Source: an uncultured Oscillospiraceae bacterium
GTDB taxonomy: Bacteria > Bacillota > Clostridia > Oscillospirales > Oscillospiraceae
Assembly: GCA_944386985.1 (NCBI GenBank)
Contig: CALXDD010000022.1
Location: 1-45,560 of the forward strand
Length of the DNA stretch: 45,560 nt
Direction: 5' to 3'
Shown here: in pieces, positions 42,423-45,560 of the stretch
Layout: each line of letters begins with the position of its first letter
Numbering within the stretch: the stretch's first letter is position 1
Program-made: the position numbers and the translations under genes
The notes under the pieces: generated by a model
Told to the model about the DNA's origin: nothing
The model's database searches: none
What the model saw: the letters and a program-made list of their open reading frames with translations, nothing else

Positions 42423-44164
42423 TCAGAACATTGGCACGGAGCATACGGGAATACAAAACCGTCTCCATTTTGACCCCGATTTTTGTATCGTTGGAGGTGG
42501 TGCTGGAGTGCATCATCCCCTTTCTCACCGCCAACATGGTCAATCAGATCAAGGCCGGCTGCAGCCTGGATGTGATCGCCCGGTACGGCGTGGTGCTGGC
42601 GGCGCTGGCCGTTTTTTCCCTGCTTTTCGGCGGACTGGCCGGGTCCACCTGCGCCACCGCCAGCTGCGGTCTGGCCAGGAATCTCCGCAAGGATATGTTC
42701 TACAAGATCCAGTCTTACTCCTTTGAGAACATCGACCGGTTCTCCGTTTCCAGTCTGGTCACCCGTATGACCACCGACGTGACCAATGTGCAGCTGGCCT
42801 ACATGATGATCATCCGGGCCGCTGTTCGCAGCCCGCTGATGCTGGTCTTTTCCTTTGTGATGGCCTTTATCATGGGCGGAAAGATGGCCGCTATTTTTCT
42901 TGTCACCATCCCTATTCTGGGCATCGGCCTTGCCCTGGTGATCCGTAAGACCATGCCCCTCTTCCGCCGGGTCTTCAAGAAGTACGACGCCCTCAACAGC
43001 TCCATTCAGGAGAATGTGAAGGGCATGCGGGTGGTGAAGTCCTACGTCCGGGAGGAGTACGAGAAGAAGAAGTTCGGCGTGGCCGCCGAGGATGTGAAGA
43101 CCGACTTCACCCGCGCCGAGCGGATTCTCGCCATCAACATGCCCCTGATGCAGTCCTGCATGTATCTGGTGATGGTTTTTGTTTTGTCCTTTGGCTCCTA
43201 CCTTGTCATCACCACCCAGGGGCTTGAATTGGATGTGGGCCAGATGTCCTCCATGCTGACCTACAGCTTCCAGATCCTCAGCAGTCTTATGATGCTGTCC
43301 ATGATGTTCGTTATGGTCACTATGGCCGGTGAGTCCGCCAAGCGAATCGTGGAGGTTCTCAGCGAGGAGAGTACCCTCCACAGCCCGGAAAACCCGGTGA
43401 TGGACGTGAAGGACGGTTCTGTCGACTTCGACGATGTAAGTTTCAAATACTCCAAGTCCGCTGAGCGGATGGCCCTGTCCCATGTGGACCTCCACATCCG
43501 CTCCGGCGAGGTCATCGGCGTTATCGGCGGCACCGGCTCCTCCAAGTCCACCCTCATCCAGCTGATCTCCCGGCTGTATGACGCCACCGAAGGCGATGTG
43601 AAGGTGGGCGGCGTGGATGTACGCCGCTATGACCTGGAGGTGCTGCGCAACCAGGTGTCCGTGGTGCTGCAGAAAAATGAGCTCTTCTCCGGCACCATCA
43701 AGGAGAACCTCCGCTGGGGCAACAAGGAGGCCACCGATGAGGAGATCCGGCACGCCTGCCGTCTGGCCCAGGCGGAGGAGTTCATCCTCCAGTTTCCCGA
43801 TGGCTATGACACCCACATCGAGCAGGGCGGTACCAACGTATCCGGTGGTCAGAAGCAGCGGCTGTGCATCGCCCGTGCCCTTTTGAAGAAGCCCAAGATC
43901 CTCATTCTGGATGACTCCACCTCCGCTGTGGACACCCGCACCGACGCGCTGATCCGCCAGGGCTTCCGGGAATTCATTCCGGAGACCACCAAGATCATTA
44001 TTGCCCAGCGCATCGCCTCTGTTCAGGACGCCGACCGGATCGTCGTCATGGAGGGCGGCAGAATCAACGCCGTGGGCACCCACGAGGAGCTTTTGAAGAA
44101 CAACCCCATTTACCGGGAGGTCTATACCTCTCAGAACAAGGCAGGTGATCACGATGTCGCATAA
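42419..44164 (+). CDS. ABC exporter subunit with degenerate ATP site
   Basis: The 581-residue half-transporter has six membrane helices (about 1-315) and an ATPase domain (about 335-575). Walker A reads GGTGSSKST, with Ser in place of the third Gly. Walker B reads ILILDDSTSAVD, with Asp where the catalytic Glu normally stands. The signature is NVSGGQKQR. This combination is the pattern of the degenerate-site subunit of heterodimeric type IV exporters (TM287/288-like). It overlaps both neighbours and pairs with the next gene. Confidence 0.93.
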   Translation: MIRTLARSIREYKTVSILTPIFVSLEVVLECIIPFLTANMVNQIKAGCSLDVIARYGVVLAALAVFSLLFGGLAGSTCATASCGLARNLRKDMFYKIQSYSFENIDRFSVSSLVTRMTTDVTNVQLAYMMIIRAAVRSPLMLVFSFVMAFIMGGKMAAIFLVTIPILGIGLALVIRKTMPLFRRVFKKYDALNSSIQENVKGMRVVKSYVREEYEKKKFGVAAEDVKTDFTRAERILAINMPLMQSCMYLVMVFVLSFGSYLVITTQGLELDVGQMSSMLTYSFQILSSLMMLSMMFVMVTMAGESAKRIVEVLSEESTLHSPENPVMDVKDGSVDFDDVSFKYSKSAERMALSHVDLHIRSGEVIGVIGGTGSSKSTLIQLISRLYDATEGDVKVGGVDVRRYDLEVLRNQVSVVLQKNELFSGTIKENLRWGNKEATDEEIRHACRLAQAEEFILQFPDGYDTHIEQGGTNVSGGQKQRLCIARALLKKPKILILDDSTSAVDTRTDALIRQGFREFIPETTKIIIAQRIASVQDADRIVVMEGGRINAVGTHEELLKNNPIYREVYTSQNKAGDHDVA

Positions 44165-45560
44165 TCCCTCCTCCCGTCCCAAGACCTCGGGCGTCATCAG
44201 GCGTCTGATCCGCACTCTTTTTGCGTTTTACCCTGTGCTGCTTCCGGTGACGATCGTCTGTATCCTCATCAACGCCGTGGTCAGCTCCCTGCCCGCCATG
44301 TTCCTCCAGAACGTTCTGGCGGTGGTGGAGGAGTGCTGGCGAAGCGGCGACTGGTCTGCCGCCGCCCCCCGCATTCTGCCTCTGGTGGGTCTTTTGGCTG
44401 TCTTCTACCTCATCAGCCTTCTGGCCGGATTTGCCTACGGCCAGATGATGGCCGTCATTACCCAGGGCTCCCTGGCCAAGCTCCGGGAGAAGATGTTTGA
44501 CGGCATGCAGGACCTTCCTATCAAGTATTTCGACACCCACAATCACGGCGACGTGATGAGCTATTATACCAACGATATCGATACCCTTCGCCAGATGGTC
44601 TCCCAGAGCTTCCCTCAGCTGATGATCACCACCGTGATGACCTTCACCGTGCTGTGCATCATGCTCTACTACAGCCTGTGGATGACGCTGGTTGTAGTGG
44701 CGGGCACGCTGATCATGGCGCTGGTAGTCAAGAAGGTGGGCGGCGGCTCCGCCCGCTACTTCATCCGCCAGCAGGAGGTCCTTGGCCGCACCGAGGGCTT
44801 TGTGGAGGAGATGATGAACGGCCAGAAGGTCATCAAGGTCTTCTGCCACGAGGAGGAGGCCATGGCCGACTTCGACGCCGTCAATGACGCCCTCTTTGAA
44901 AACTCCCGCCGGGCCCACCGCTATGCCAATACCCTCATGCCCATCCTCCACAACATCGGCAATGTGCTGTATGTGATTGTGGCTCTGGTAGGCGGCTATC
45001 TGCTGCTGACCGGCGCTCCCAACGTCAGCTTCTCCGGTCTCGCCTTCAGCATCAGCATCGTGGTGCCCTTCCTCAACATGACCAAGCAGTTCACCGGCAA
45101 CATCGGCCAGGTGTCCAACCAGATCAACTCTGTGGTCATGGGTCTCGCCGGCGCCAAGCGGATCTTCGATCTCATTGACCAGCAGCCGGAAACCGACGAC
45201 GGCTATGTGACGCTGGTCAACGCCAAGGAGGGTCCCGACGGCCAGCTCACCGAGTGTGAGGAGCGCACCAACGTGTGGGCCTGGAAGCACCCCCATCACG
45301 ACGGCACCATTACTTACACCAAGCTGGCCGGCGACGTCCGGTTCTTCAACGTGGACTTCGCCTATGAGAAGGGCAAAACCGTCCTCCACGACGTATCCCT
45401 TTATGCCAAGCCTGGCCAGAAGATCGCCTTTGTGGGCTCCACCGGCGCTGGTAAGACCACCATCACCAACCTCATCAACCGCTTCTACGACATCGCCGAC
45501 GGCAAGATCCGCTACGACGGCATCAACATCAACAAGATCAAGAAGGCGGACCTGCGCCGC
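44154..45560 (+). CDS. ABC exporter second subunit (truncated by window end)
   Basis: The open frame of at least 469 residues starts with ATG 44154, overlapping the previous stop by 11 bases. Six membrane helices (about 20-330) are followed by an unusual insert before the ATPase domain (TLVNAKEGPDGQLTE, then WAWKHPHHDGT). The Walker A GSTGAGKTT is canonical, so this subunit likely carries the other residues that the first subunit lacks. The C-terminal part with signature and Walker B lies beyond the window. Confidence 0.92.
   Translation, partial: MSHNPSSRPKTSGVIRRLIRTLFAFYPVLLPVTIVCILINAVVSSLPAMFLQNVLAVVEECWRSGDWSAAAPRILPLVGLLAVFYLISLLAGFAYGQMMAVITQGSLAKLREKMFDGMQDLPIKYFDTHNHGDVMSYYTNDIDTLRQMVSQSFPQLMITTVMTFTVLCIMLYYSLWMTLVVVAGTLIMALVVKKVGGGSARYFIRQQEVLGRTEGFVEEMMNGQKVIKVFCHEEEAMADFDAVNDALFENSRRAHRYANTLMPILHNIGNVLYVIVALVGGYLLLTGAPNVSFSGLAFSISIVVPFLNMTKQFTGNIGQVSNQINSVVMGLAGAKRIFDLIDQQPETDDGYVTLVNAKEGPDGQLTECEERTNVWAWKHPHHDGTITYTKLAGDVRFFNVDFAYEKGKTVLHDVSLYAKPGQKIAFVGSTGAGKTTITNLINRFYDIADGKIRYDGININKIKKADLRR

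Noticed and set aside
42359-44215. 618-codon minus-strand frame opposite the ABC exporter
   Set aside because: It is the antisense shadow of a gene with full ABC motifs.

Overview
This GC-rich window carries the features of a Clostridia gut commensal. It has strong Shine-Dalgarno sites, Firmicute-type promoters, S-layer homology (SLH) proteins, LytTR/GHKL and DeoR regulators, LuxS and an LTA-synthase-like enzyme. Codon use and gene style suggest Oscillospiraceae (Flavonifractor/Lawsonibacter-like); this is inference, not a database match.

Layout. 1-6605: an ECF sigma/membrane-protein pair, the mtnN-luxS pair (minus strand), a secreted double muramidase with SLH repeats (plus) and ilvE (minus). 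6633-7856: a membrane protein of unknown function. 8100-18364: a tightly packed six-gene minus-strand operon encoding a GAF-ABC ATPase fusion, an FtsX-type permease with coiled coil, an HxHxDH metallo-hydrolase, a FecR-domain surface protein, a CHASE2 class III (probably adenylyl) cyclase and an NHL-propeller/SLH protein. I regard this as the most interesting part: it looks like a self-contained cyclic-nucleotide system at the cell envelope. 18603-21265: a pseudo-receiver gene divergent from a LytTR response regulator/GHKL kinase pair, with repeated sequence between them. 21487-22866: a metal-permease plus Fur-family regulator operon with a clear palindromic operator.

23027-32076: a carbohydrate locus on the minus strand, with FGGY kinase, SDR dehydrogenase, HAD phosphatase, two ABC permeases and a binding protein, a BtpA/SgcQ-family protein, then a separately promoted HAD hydrolase and a DeoR regulator. 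No ABC ATPase is encoded here. 32190-34380: a more AT-rich, decayed stretch with gene fragments, one intact unknown gene and a PadR remnant, lying next to the 3' end of a tRNA-Thr gene. 34761-40121: a DUF2974 hydrolase (minus), then a tandem-OB single-strand binding protein, an anion permease and an LTA-synthase-like enzyme (plus). 40325-45560: a MATE exporter behind a leader terminator, then a MarR regulator and a heterodimeric ABC exporter whose second subunit runs off the window.
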